Shown piece after piece: positions 31,790 to 37,396 of a stretch of 42,857 nt of DNA. A program made the position numbers and the translations under genes. How positions within the stretch are numbered: the first letter of the stretch is position 1; every line of letters begins with the position of its first letter. Source of the DNA: Clostridiales bacterium. GTDB lineage: Bacteria > Bacillota > Clostridia > Saccharofermentanales > Saccharofermentanaceae. The DNA lies in NCBI GenBank assembly GCA_017527865.1, contig JAFXPN010000017.1, positions 1 to 42,857 on the forward strand. The letters run 5' to 3'. Under the pieces are notes generated by a model. That model was not told the origin of the DNA and searched no databases. It worked only from the letters and a program-made list of their open reading frames with translations.

Positions 31790-31860
31790 GTTGAGTCAAT
31801 ATCAGGCGTTTTTTGACACAAAGACTGACTCAACCCTGCGTCGAGTCAGAGTCTGTGTCA
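31790..31860. repeat. Nested TGACTC/TGACAC inverted repeats
   Basis: Two overlapping inverted repeats. GTTGAGTCA (31790-31798) is the exact reverse complement of TGACTCAAC (31826-31834). In addition 18-base arms at 31814-31831 and 31843-31860, starting TGACACA and ending TGTGTCA, match at 15 of 18 positions. More TGAC/GTCA half-sites occur back to 31751. The T-run (31809-31814) precedes the hairpin, so it is not a plus-strand terminator. It may be an operator array or recombination site. It fills the gap between the NSS gene and the leader ORF; no gene is seen there. Confidence 0.65.
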
Positions 31861-31889
31861 GTAAAGGTTAAGTTCCGGCAAACGATCGC

Positions 31890-32195
31890 ATGGATACTAT
31901 CCTGTGCAGGAGGGTAGTATTATCCATCTCGAGACGGTATCTCCGTCCACAAAAAAGAACGACTACCCGGAATCGGGTAATCGTTCAAGTTGATAATAGC
32001 AGAGAATTGAATCTTGATGACCTCAATGATGTTGTCGGCGGATTAAATACTCAGAGCAAGGCTCCTGATATTCAGACGGCACTGAATGATCTCAGCGCCA
32101 AGCTGGATGCCATTTTCGCTTATGCTATCGGCGAATACTGCAAAGCTGAGAATGATGAGTATGTAGTAGCGGACGTTCCGAGTTATAGACAATGA
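31890..32195 (+). CDS. Double-glycine leader peptide ORF with disrupted start
   Basis: Residues 37-50 of the open frame read NSRELNLDDLNDVVGG-like (leader ending GG at 32040-32042), close to MEDSKKLNLEEMEEVAGG at the left end of the window. The product part after GG is LNTQSKAPDIQTALNDLSAKLDAIF and so on, about 50 residues. The aligned start codon position holds GTT, not ATG. Upstream, AGGAGGG at 31908-31914 is followed within 15 bases by a block ending in a palindromic repeat (31957-31986), as if an insertion had separated the ribosome binding site from the start. The frame is open to an ATG at 31890, but that would place 34 unrelated basic residues before the leader. I regard it as a damaged peptide gene that may be silent. 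Confidence 0.5.
   Translation: MDTILCRRVVLSISRRYLRPQKRTTTRNRVIVQVDNSRELNLDDLNDVVGGLNTQSKAPDIQTALNDLSAKLDAIFAYAIGEYCKAENDEYVVADVPSYRQ
31951..31986 (-). terminator. Hairpin repeat copy 1, terminator-like on the minus strand
   Basis: GAACGACTACCCG (31957-31969) pairs with CGGGTAATCGTTC (31974-31986) with one C-A mismatch over a GAAT loop. On the minus strand TTTTTT follows (31951-31956). It could end the araC-DUF2384 transcript coming from the right. The same sequence recurs at 36548. Confidence 0.6.
31961..31987. repeat. 27-bp palindromic repeat, copy 1
   Basis: Identical over 27 bases (beginning GACTACCCGG, ending TAATCGTTCA) to 36548-36574. It is placed at the point where the leader-peptide gene should have its start codon. 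Confidence 0.8.
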
Positions 32196-32269
32196 ACGGC
32201 ATCATCACCTCGAAGCTTGATGCACAGATCAAGGAGCACATCAAGGATAAGAGGAAGGATATTGAGTGA
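32192..32269 (+). CDS. 25-codon ORF overlapping the leader-peptide ORF
   Basis: ATG overlaps the preceding stop as ATGA. The product begins MNGIITSKLDAQIKEHIKDK and is highly charged. No ribosome binding site of its own; it would depend on coupling with the upstream ORF, which itself looks damaged. Could be a second small peptide, a remnant or chance. Confidence 0.3.
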   Translation: MNGIITSKLDAQIKEHIKDKRKDIE

Positions 32270-32344
32270 TCATTAAACGAACTAAGGCTTGGAGAGATCC
32301 AATCCTTTTTAAACGGAACAATAATTCACACCCGGCAATCACCT

Positions 32345-32614
32345 TTAAGAAGGTACGCCGAATATGATCCTGACAAATAAGTCATATATTATCTCTTCAC
32401 CGTTTTCATCATTCTTCAAAACATCAAGCGGCGCCCTGTCACCAAGAAATGGAACAGGGCTGTTTAACCATTCTTTAAAAGCGTCATCCGAGGTGTGCAG
32501 TCTTCTTCCGAAAGACCAGATAAAATCCGACACTCCGTCTAAAGGCGACTTCACAAGCTGCCCTTTGGAAATCAATTCCTGCCTGTCCGTTTCCATTAAC
32601 TTTTTCATTGACAT
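32345..32614 (-). CDS. DUF2384 (MbcA/ParS/Xre toxin-binding) domain protein
   Basis: About 89 residues from ATG 32614, with AGGTG upstream; a GTG at 32623 is possible. The C-terminal half, FKEWLNSPVPFLGDRAPLDVLKNDENGEEIIYDLFVRI, has the (W/F)L-x-x-P-x-x-x-L-G-x-x-x-P-L-D-x-L pattern of the domain by which Xre/MbcA antitoxins hold RES-type toxins. No RES toxin gene lies next to it, and the N-terminal Xre DNA-binding part is very short. It is therefore an orphan antitoxin-like protein or a regulator. It follows the AraC gene by 27 bases on the same strand. Confidence 0.72.
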   Translation of the reverse strand: MSMKKLMETDRQELISKGQLVKSPLDGVSDFIWSFGRRLHTSDDAFKEWLNSPVPFLGDRAPLDVLKNDENGEEIIYDLFVRIIFGVPS

Positions 32615-32641
32615 ACTGTTCACCTATAGAGATCTACTGTT

Positions 32642-33496
32642 TTAATTGTGGTTGCGCGTGTGGAGCTTCCTGTATTCGCGCGGTGTCATTCCCGTTATCT
32701 CTCGAAAAACTTTATTAAATCTCGTCGTTGACTGGAATCCTGCGAGAAAAGCGCACTCGGTTATGGAGAGTTTCTCGTTAACCAGCAGGTTAATCGCATT
32801 CTGTACACGTATTCCCGATATGTAAACGGGAAAAGACATCTCCGTGTATTCATTGAAAAGCTTGGAGAAGTAGTATGGGGAAAGCCCCGTCTTCGCGGCC
32901 ACCTGTGATTCGGATATGTCTTCGCAGGAGTGTTCTGAGATATAGCTCAAGGCTGCACGGATATAATCCCATGATTTGTCAGAGTATTTCTCGGTACCGA
33001 TCTGCTCGCGAAGTTCAGTCATAACATATTCGCCGATAAGAAGAAGGATCTGATATACAAGAAGCTTGCAGCGCGTCTCTTTAAAGTGCTCGCTCTTGCG
33101 GTACAGTTCCTGAAGTTCATATATAAGATCTGTGACCTGCTTAACAAGATCGGGATTCTTTCTGCGCGAGATGAGATGACATTTGTTAAGAAATCTCGAT
33201 GCGGCTGCAAGGTCGGTATTATTCTCGATCAAAGATGATGAGAACTGGAAGAACATGGAGCCGTTCCGGGGCATATATAAGATCTCATGCAGTTCTCTCG
33301 GCCATACGAGCATTATGTCTCCGATGCCGGGCTCATATACCGCGTCTCCGATCCTGTACTTGGCACCTTTTTTCTGGACAACGGTAAACTCTGCCGCATT
33401 GTGCCAATGAGACGGGAACTCGGTAAGACAAGTGCTGTCAACGACCGCAATACCATGAATATTCGTAAAGTTTATTATCTCTTTGTCCATAAACAT
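32642..33496 (-). CDS. AraC-family transcriptional regulator
   Basis: About 284 residues from ATG 33496; ATG 33490 is equally possible and neither has a clear ribosome binding site. N-terminal cupin sensor (SHWHNAAEFTVVQKKGAKYRIGDAVYEPGIGDIMLVWP, about 30-75). C-terminal pair of helix-turn-helix motifs (about 185-284): DISESQVAAKTGLSPYYFSKLFNEYTEMSF and SITECAFLAGFQSTTRFNKVFREITGMTPREYRK. It is divergent from the MATE gene, the usual arrangement for a local activator of an efflux pump responding to a small molecule. Confidence 0.92.
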   Translation of the reverse strand: MFMDKEIINFTNIHGIAVVDSTCLTEFPSHWHNAAEFTVVQKKGAKYRIGDAVYEPGIGDIMLVWPRELHEILYMPRNGSMFFQFSSSLIENNTDLAAASRFLNKCHLISRRKNPDLVKQVTDLIYELQELYRKSEHFKETRCKLLVYQILLLIGEYVMTELREQIGTEKYSDKSWDYIRAALSYISEHSCEDISESQVAAKTGLSPYYFSKLFNEYTEMSFPVYISGIRVQNAINLLVNEKLSITECAFLAGFQSTTRFNKVFREITGMTPREYRKLHTRNHN

Positions 33497-33573
33497 ACAA
33501 TAACAAAAAACGGTCAATATTCAATAAATTAGTTCTGTTTTTACTCCACTGTTAACGATAATCTGACCTCAAG

Positions 33574-34953
33574 ATGAGTACTAAAGTGACAGACTTTACG
33601 CGCGGCGATCCGGCCGTGCATATAATGAGGTTCTATTGGCCGCTGCTTCTGACCAGTATGCTGCAGCAGGTCTATAACTTCGTGGACATGATGATCGTCG
33701 GTCAAGGCCTCGGCGATCAGGCTTTCACGTCTGTCGGCAATATGGGATCGATCTTCTTTCTCATTGTAGGATTCTCATTCGGCCTGGCGAACGGCTTCGG
33801 TATCGTGATCGCACAGAGCTACGGCGCGAAAAGAAAAGATGAGTTAAGACACAGACTGGCAGGAACGATAACGCTTACTGCATTTATCTCTGTCATTCTT
33901 ACTATAGCGAGCATTCTGTTCCTTCCGTTCGCGCTCAGGCTTCTTAATACTGATGCTTCTCTTATGAAGGACTGCCTTACATACGGCTATATTATCTTCG
34001 GCGGACTTACGGCTTCGATCTGCTATAACGTCAGTGCATCCTTGTTAAGAGCTTTGGGAGACAGCAAGACTCCTTTGACGGCGATCATAATATCTTCAAT
34101 CGTTAATCTCGTTCTCGATGCCCTTTTTATCTTCGTGCTTCACACCGGTGTAGGCGGAGCGGCGGCAGCAACTGTCATCTCTCAGGCTGTATCGACAGTC
34201 GTGTGTGTATTAAGACTTACACAGATTGATATTCTTCACCTGAAGAAGAGCGACTTTGAGAATGACAGGCACGTATATATCGATCTGTTCAGAAACGGTA
34301 TCCCGATGGCTCTGATGAATTCGATCACGGCCATCGGATGCATGACGGTTCAGCACTTTATCAACAGCCACGGTGTCGATTATACAACTGCATATTCCGC
34401 ATGCAGCAAGTATCTGAATCTGTTCATGAATCCTGCAGCTACGGCGGGTAATGCGATGGGAGCATATACGAGTCAGAATTACGGCGCGGGAAGGTTCGAT
34501 CGGATAAAGCAGGGACTTCGTGTGTGCCTTAAGATCTCTTTCGTAACATATATCTGTCTCGGAAGCCTCATGGTGTTTTTTCCGGAGACTCTGGTGCGCA
34601 TACTCATTCAGGGTGACGCAGCGGTGGAGCTTGCATGCGACTTCCTGCCGGTATGCGGCGTGTTTATTATCGCTGTCGACTGCCTTTTCGTTGTGCGTAA
34701 CGGCGTTCAGGGTATGGGCGACCCGGTGCGTCCGATGTGGTCCGGTGTGCTCGAGATGGCGCTGCGCATCGCGGCGATATGCCTCCTTATCGACCGTATC
34801 GGCTTTAAGGCGGCTGCCGTGGCCGAGGTGTGCGCATGGTCGGGAGCGCTTCTTGTAAACATTTTCGCTTTCTGCCGCATCCTGCTGCCGAACTTAAAGT
34901 GCGAAAAGCCGGCACTCAAGTACGCTCTGCCTCACAAGCTAAAAGTGAGATAA
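33574..34953 (+). CDS. MATE-family multidrug/Na+ efflux transporter
   Basis: 459 residues, twelve predicted helices in two MatE halves. First half starts MRFYWPLLLTSMLQQVYNFVDMMIVGQGLGDQAFTSVG; second half has NGIPMALMNSITAIGCMTVQHFIN and GNAMGAYTSQNYGAGRFDR. It exports cationic drugs or metabolites using a Na+ or H+ gradient. Controlled presumably by the divergent AraC protein. No ribosome binding site before the ATG; GATAAT at 33557-33562 would give a leader of about five bases. Confidence 0.93.
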   Translation: MSTKVTDFTRGDPAVHIMRFYWPLLLTSMLQQVYNFVDMMIVGQGLGDQAFTSVGNMGSIFFLIVGFSFGLANGFGIVIAQSYGAKRKDELRHRLAGTITLTAFISVILTIASILFLPFALRLLNTDASLMKDCLTYGYIIFGGLTASICYNVSASLLRALGDSKTPLTAIIISSIVNLVLDALFIFVLHTGVGGAAAATVISQAVSTVVCVLRLTQIDILHLKKSDFENDRHVYIDLFRNGIPMALMNSITAIGCMTVQHFINSHGVDYTTAYSACSKYLNLFMNPAATAGNAMGAYTSQNYGAGRFDRIKQGLRVCLKISFVTYICLGSLMVFFPETLVRILIQGDAAVELACDFLPVCGVFIIAVDCLFVVRNGVQGMGDPVRPMWSGVLEMALRIAAICLLIDRIGFKAAAVAEVCAWSGALLVNIFAFCRILLPNLKCEKPALKYALPHKLKVR

Positions 34954-34976
34954 TCCTATTCCCGACAAACCGGAAG

Positions 34977-35441
34977 TTATTTGTGAATGTACATACGTGT
35001 CATCTCAGGTTCATCATCCCCCTGAACCATGCAAAGGAATTCCCAACCATAACGTTCATAAAAACCTGTATGATCTGTGACCAGATACACGGGTGTTATA
35101 CCCTTCGAGCGCAAATCTTCGACTGCCATGTTCAATAGATTTCCGGCTATCCCTTGTTTTCGATAAGTCTCTTCCGTGTACACTGCACAGACATTCGGTG
35201 CCAAATCCTTTCTGTCATGAAAGTCGTTTTCGATCACGCCCAAACCGCCAACAATCCGCTCATTATCCATGCAGAGATACCAACCATACTCCGTCTTATT
35301 ATTCAGGTAAGCATCCATACATTCCCAATAAGCTTCCTGCGGCACTCCCCACTTACTATGAAACCATTCGGCCGCAGATGTTTTCAACTCCGGCATTTCT
35401 CGAAGTTTTATATATCTAAGAAGGAACTTCTTATCATTCAT
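34977..35441 (-). CDS. GNAT-family N-acetyltransferase
   Basis: 154 residues. Acetyl-CoA site VCAVYTEETYRKQGIAGNLLNMAVEDLRSKG (Q/R-x-x-G-x-A type), preceded by GGLGVIENDFHDRKDLAPN and followed by YLVTDHTGFYERYGWEFLCMVQGD. Family members begin near RYIKLREMPEL, so the first nine residues (MNDKKFLLR) appear extra. They continue the wording of the gene remnant just upstream (NEQMN then DKKFL), separated by a 4-base duplication in AATGAATGAATG. The present start may thus have been supplied by the remnant. No clear ribosome binding site. Substrate unknown. Confidence 0.87.
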   Translation of the reverse strand: MNDKKFLLRYIKLREMPELKTSAAEWFHSKWGVPQEAYWECMDAYLNNKTEYGWYLCMDNERIVGGLGVIENDFHDRKDLAPNVCAVYTEETYRKQGIAGNLLNMAVEDLRSKGITPVYLVTDHTGFYERYGWEFLCMVQGDDEPEMTRMYIHK

Positions 35442-35632
35442 TCATTTGCTCATTGGTCACATACTTCCCATCGCTGAACAGCGCATATGTAGTGATCGGA
35501 GTCGGAGCGTTCTGAGCATCTTTCCTACTCTCAATCTTTACGGCTTTAAATGGAATACCATAACTGTATACCGTTATCCGCTTCATCACATACATCAAAT
35601 CCTTTGTATTTCAGAAATATGGGATCAGCCAA
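35434..35632 (-). pseudogene. Decayed YoaP-type GNAT remnant in two frames
   Basis: Reading the minus strand, one frame (35632-35546) gives ADPIFLKYKGFDVCDEADNG and ends TAA. A second frame (35595-35434) gives YGIPFKAVKIESRKDAQNAP followed by TTYALFSDGKYVTNEQMNE and TGA. From memory of YoaP-type acetyltransferases, the first resembles the end of the GNAT domain and the second the C-terminal YoaP domain (AQN-x-P, TTY-x-LF, TNE). A segment between them appears lost. A third frameshift at the AATG repeat leads into the intact GNAT gene. The fragments are seen; the family link is recalled, not searched. Confidence 0.55.
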
Positions 35633-35729
35633 AAACGGTTTCTTCTTCGCCGCAGCCGCTCATACAGCCTAAGCCGGTGAGCGCCACGGTCGCAGTCATC
35701 AGACATGCTATCCTTTTGTTTCCACGCAT
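35625..35729 (-). pseudogene. Lipoprotein 5' fragment (34-codon ORF)
   Basis: ATG preceded by AGGAG with 8-base spacing. The product is a lipoprotein signal, RGNKRIACLMTATVALTGLG then CMSGCGEEE, and stops after TVFG. The mature part is only about a dozen residues, so this is probably the surviving start of a lost lipoprotein gene joined to the YoaP remnant; a real tiny lipoprotein is less likely. Its ribosome binding site lies inside a hairpin. Confidence 0.45.
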
Positions 35730-35735
35730 AAAAAT

Positions 35736-35761
35736 ATCTCCTCATTCATTGATGAGGAGAT
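35736..35761 (-). terminator. Hairpin that is both terminator-like and hides a ribosome binding site
   Basis: ATCTCCTCAT (35736-35745) and ATGAGGAGAT (35752-35761) form a perfect 10-bp stem with a 6-base loop. On the minus strand ATTTTTATG follows, so it may end the DUF3592 transcript. The same strand's AGGAG for the 34-codon lipoprotein ORF lies within the stem. Confidence 0.6.
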
Positions 35762-35828
35762 GTTAGCATTGGTGTTTTAATTGTTGTTGATTATGTGGTC
35801 AGTTGTAGTTTATGTGTGGTGAATTGTC

Positions 35829-36233
35829 TTAATCCTTCTTGAACATTATCGCGAAGGAAGCGAGAACTGACACAGCGCCGATACCCATAGTGAACCAACC
35901 GAGCCATCCTGCATCGCCGCCCATCTCGACCGGGTTATCGGGATTATAGTAGATAGTGACATAATCGCCTGTTCTCATGCCGGACTCCCAGATATCGCTC
36001 GGACCCGAATAGGTCGTGCCGTCGACTTCATACTCGACGTAAGCGACATAAGCATCGTGTGTCCTGTGCTTTCCCGTGCCGCTGCCTTCAGCAACCTTTT
36101 GGATGCTGGTGATGGTAGCCGTAGTCTCCACGTAGCCGGCGTTTCTGTAGAACTGCACCCATATGCCGATTCCGAGAAAAGCGAGGCTGATGATAAGACA
36201 GAATATACCCGCGAAGATCTTACTTGGATTCAT
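35829..36233 (-). CDS. DUF3592 membrane protein
   Basis: 134 residues: helix 1 (about 8-28), a beta-rich domain, helix 2 (about 108-130). The middle part ETTATITSIQKV ... YVAYVEYEVDGTTYSG ... MRTGDYVTIYYNPDNPVEM is a textbook DUF3592 sequence. Function unknown, membrane-located. GGGGG precedes the ATG. It follows the 77-residue membrane protein gene by 14 bases, so both share a promoter. Confidence 0.85.
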   Translation of the reverse strand: MNPSKIFAGIFCLIISLAFLGIGIWVQFYRNAGYVETTATITSIQKVAEGSGTGKHRTHDAYVAYVEYEVDGTTYSGPSDIWESGMRTGDYVTIYYNPDNPVEMGGDAGWLGWFTMGIGAVSVLASFAIMFKKD

Positions 36234-36247
36234 GATGTACCCCCTTA

Positions 36248-36481
36248 TTATCTGTTAACGTCGATCCATCTGTTGCTGGTCTTCGGAACTGCGTGTGACT
36301 TGCATTCCGAGATAGTCGCATATTTTTCCTTCGTTATAACATTGAACTGATAATCGAGTTTACCGGACCTCTTCGACGCGATGGGAGCGCCGACATATGT
36401 GATCAGCAGCGCGATAATGCCTAAGATAAGGCACAGCGTGCATAACGTATTGGATTTCATAAATTCAATTACCGTATTCAT
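36248..36481 (-). CDS. Small membrane protein of unknown function
   Basis: 77 residues: one strong helix (about 13-33, LCTLCLILGIIALLITYVGA) and a polar C-terminus (SGKLDYQFNVITKEKYATISECKSHAVPKTSNRW). I do not recognise the family. AGGAG precedes the ATG by 10 bases. First gene of a two-gene unit with DUF3592; a 12-base inverted repeat overlaps its -10. Confidence 0.65.
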   Translation of the reverse strand: MNTVIEFMKSNTLCTLCLILGIIALLITYVGAPIASKRSGKLDYQFNVITKEKYATISECKSHAVPKTSNRWIDVNR

Positions 36482-36494
36482 CGGACACGCGCTC

Positions 36495-36527
36495 CTTGTG
36501 TGTATATAAAAGCATTATACACATAAG
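36495..36527 (-). promoter_or_regulatory. Promoter -10 with inverted-repeat operator
   Basis: Minus-strand TATAAT (36514-36519) lies inside an inverted repeat: CTTGTGTGTATA (36495-36506) and TATACACATAAG (36516-36527), 11 of 12 positions matching. The position fits a repressor site for the two small membrane genes. Confidence 0.5.
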
Positions 36528-36547
36528 AACGCGCGATTGTGTTGAAT

Positions 36548-36574
36548 GACTACCCGGAATCGGGTAATCGTTCA
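36548..36574. repeat. 27-bp palindromic repeat, copy 2
   Basis: Identical to 31961-31987; forms the same hairpin with a GAAT loop. It lies between divergent genes and has no T-run on either side, so here it cannot be an ordinary terminator. Confidence 0.8.
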
Positions 36575-36669
36575 GGGCCATTTCTGTCCCCACTCCCCTC
36601 TCGTATCAATAATCGTATTTTAACAGTATGGGAAAGATTCTGAATTGTTTATATTGAAACGGGTTTTTA

Positions 36670-36719
36670 TTGACATTTGATGCTCAGCGTGATAAAAACG
36701 ACAGTAGTGTCGTTTTTAT
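36670..36719 (+). promoter_or_regulatory. Promoter and TetR operator
   Basis: TTGACA (36670-36675), 17 bases, then TAAAAA (36693-36698). A perfect inverted repeat, ATAAAAACGACA (36692-36703) and TGTCGTTTTTAT (36708-36719) with a GTAG centre, covers the -10 and the start of transcription. This is the expected place for autoregulation by the TetR protein encoded downstream. Confidence 0.75.
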
Positions 36720-36738
36720 TTTCGAAAGGAGTTTTCCC

Positions 36739-37395
36739 GTGCCCAAAGTCAGTGAAGGATACCTGACAGAGAAGCGCAATGAGATACTGGATGCCGCTTT
36801 TGAAGTGTGCAGTTTTAAGCCTGCGTATGAGGTTACGATGTCCGATATTGTTGCTAAGACGGGGATGAGTCAAGGCGGAGTATACAAATACTTCAACAAT
36901 ATCTACTCGGTCTATGCCGCTCTGATAGACAGAGCGAATACGCAAGGAAACCAGATAGAGAAGATTGATGAGGTCATGCAGTTGGATTTAAAGCCCGAGG
37001 ATAAACTTGAGAGGCTGTTTAATGTCTCTAAGAGTTTCTTCTCAGACATGCTCTTAAGCTATAACAAGATTCTCTTTGAACTGAGCACTTACTGCATACA
37101 GAATCCGGAAATAGACAGAAAAATAAACAGTGGGACAAAGGCAACTCCTGTATTCCCCTATCTTGCCAACCGTGCTGCGGAACTGATCATCACGCAGGTA
37201 CAGGCAGGGTATTTTATGCCTTTAATTGCGGTAGAAGATATATTGTCGTTCATGGTGTCTTCTTTCGATGGAATTATAAGGGATGTAACACTCAACAAAT
37301 GCTATAACATCAGTTCTGACAGCATGAACGATCTTGATGAGGAGAAACTGATCTCGAGCCTGTATTTAAGCATAATGAAACTTTTGGGGATGTAA
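36739..37395 (+). CDS. TetR/AcrR-family transcriptional regulator
   Basis: 218 residues from the GTG at 36739, preceded by AAAGGAG with 7-base spacing; the frame is open further upstream but only through the promoter. N-terminal helix-turn-helix: KRNEILDAAFEVCSFKPAYEVTMSDIVAKTGMSQGGVYKYFNNIYSVYAALI. The C-terminal ligand-binding part is helical with no recognisable subfamily. A perfect palindromic operator overlaps its promoter. The serine hydrolase gene starts two bases after its stop codon, so they form an operon and respond to the same ligand. Confidence 0.9.
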   Translation: MPKVSEGYLTEKRNEILDAAFEVCSFKPAYEVTMSDIVAKTGMSQGGVYKYFNNIYSVYAALIDRANTQGNQIEKIDEVMQLDLKPEDKLERLFNVSKSFFSDMLLSYNKILFELSTYCIQNPEIDRKINSGTKATPVFPYLANRAAELIITQVQAGYFMPLIAVEDILSFMVSSFDGIIRDVTLNKCYNISSDSMNDLDEEKLISSLYLSIMKLLGM

Positions 37396-37396
37396 T

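Noticed and set aside
31801..31860. Terminator at the large inverted repeat
   Set aside because: The T-run lies before the hairpin on the plus strand, and the minus strand has an A-run after it, so neither direction fits.
32281..32325. Terminator hairpin TTGGA/TCCAA with T-run after the 25-codon ORF
   Set aside because: Five-base A/T-containing stem only; too weak to support.
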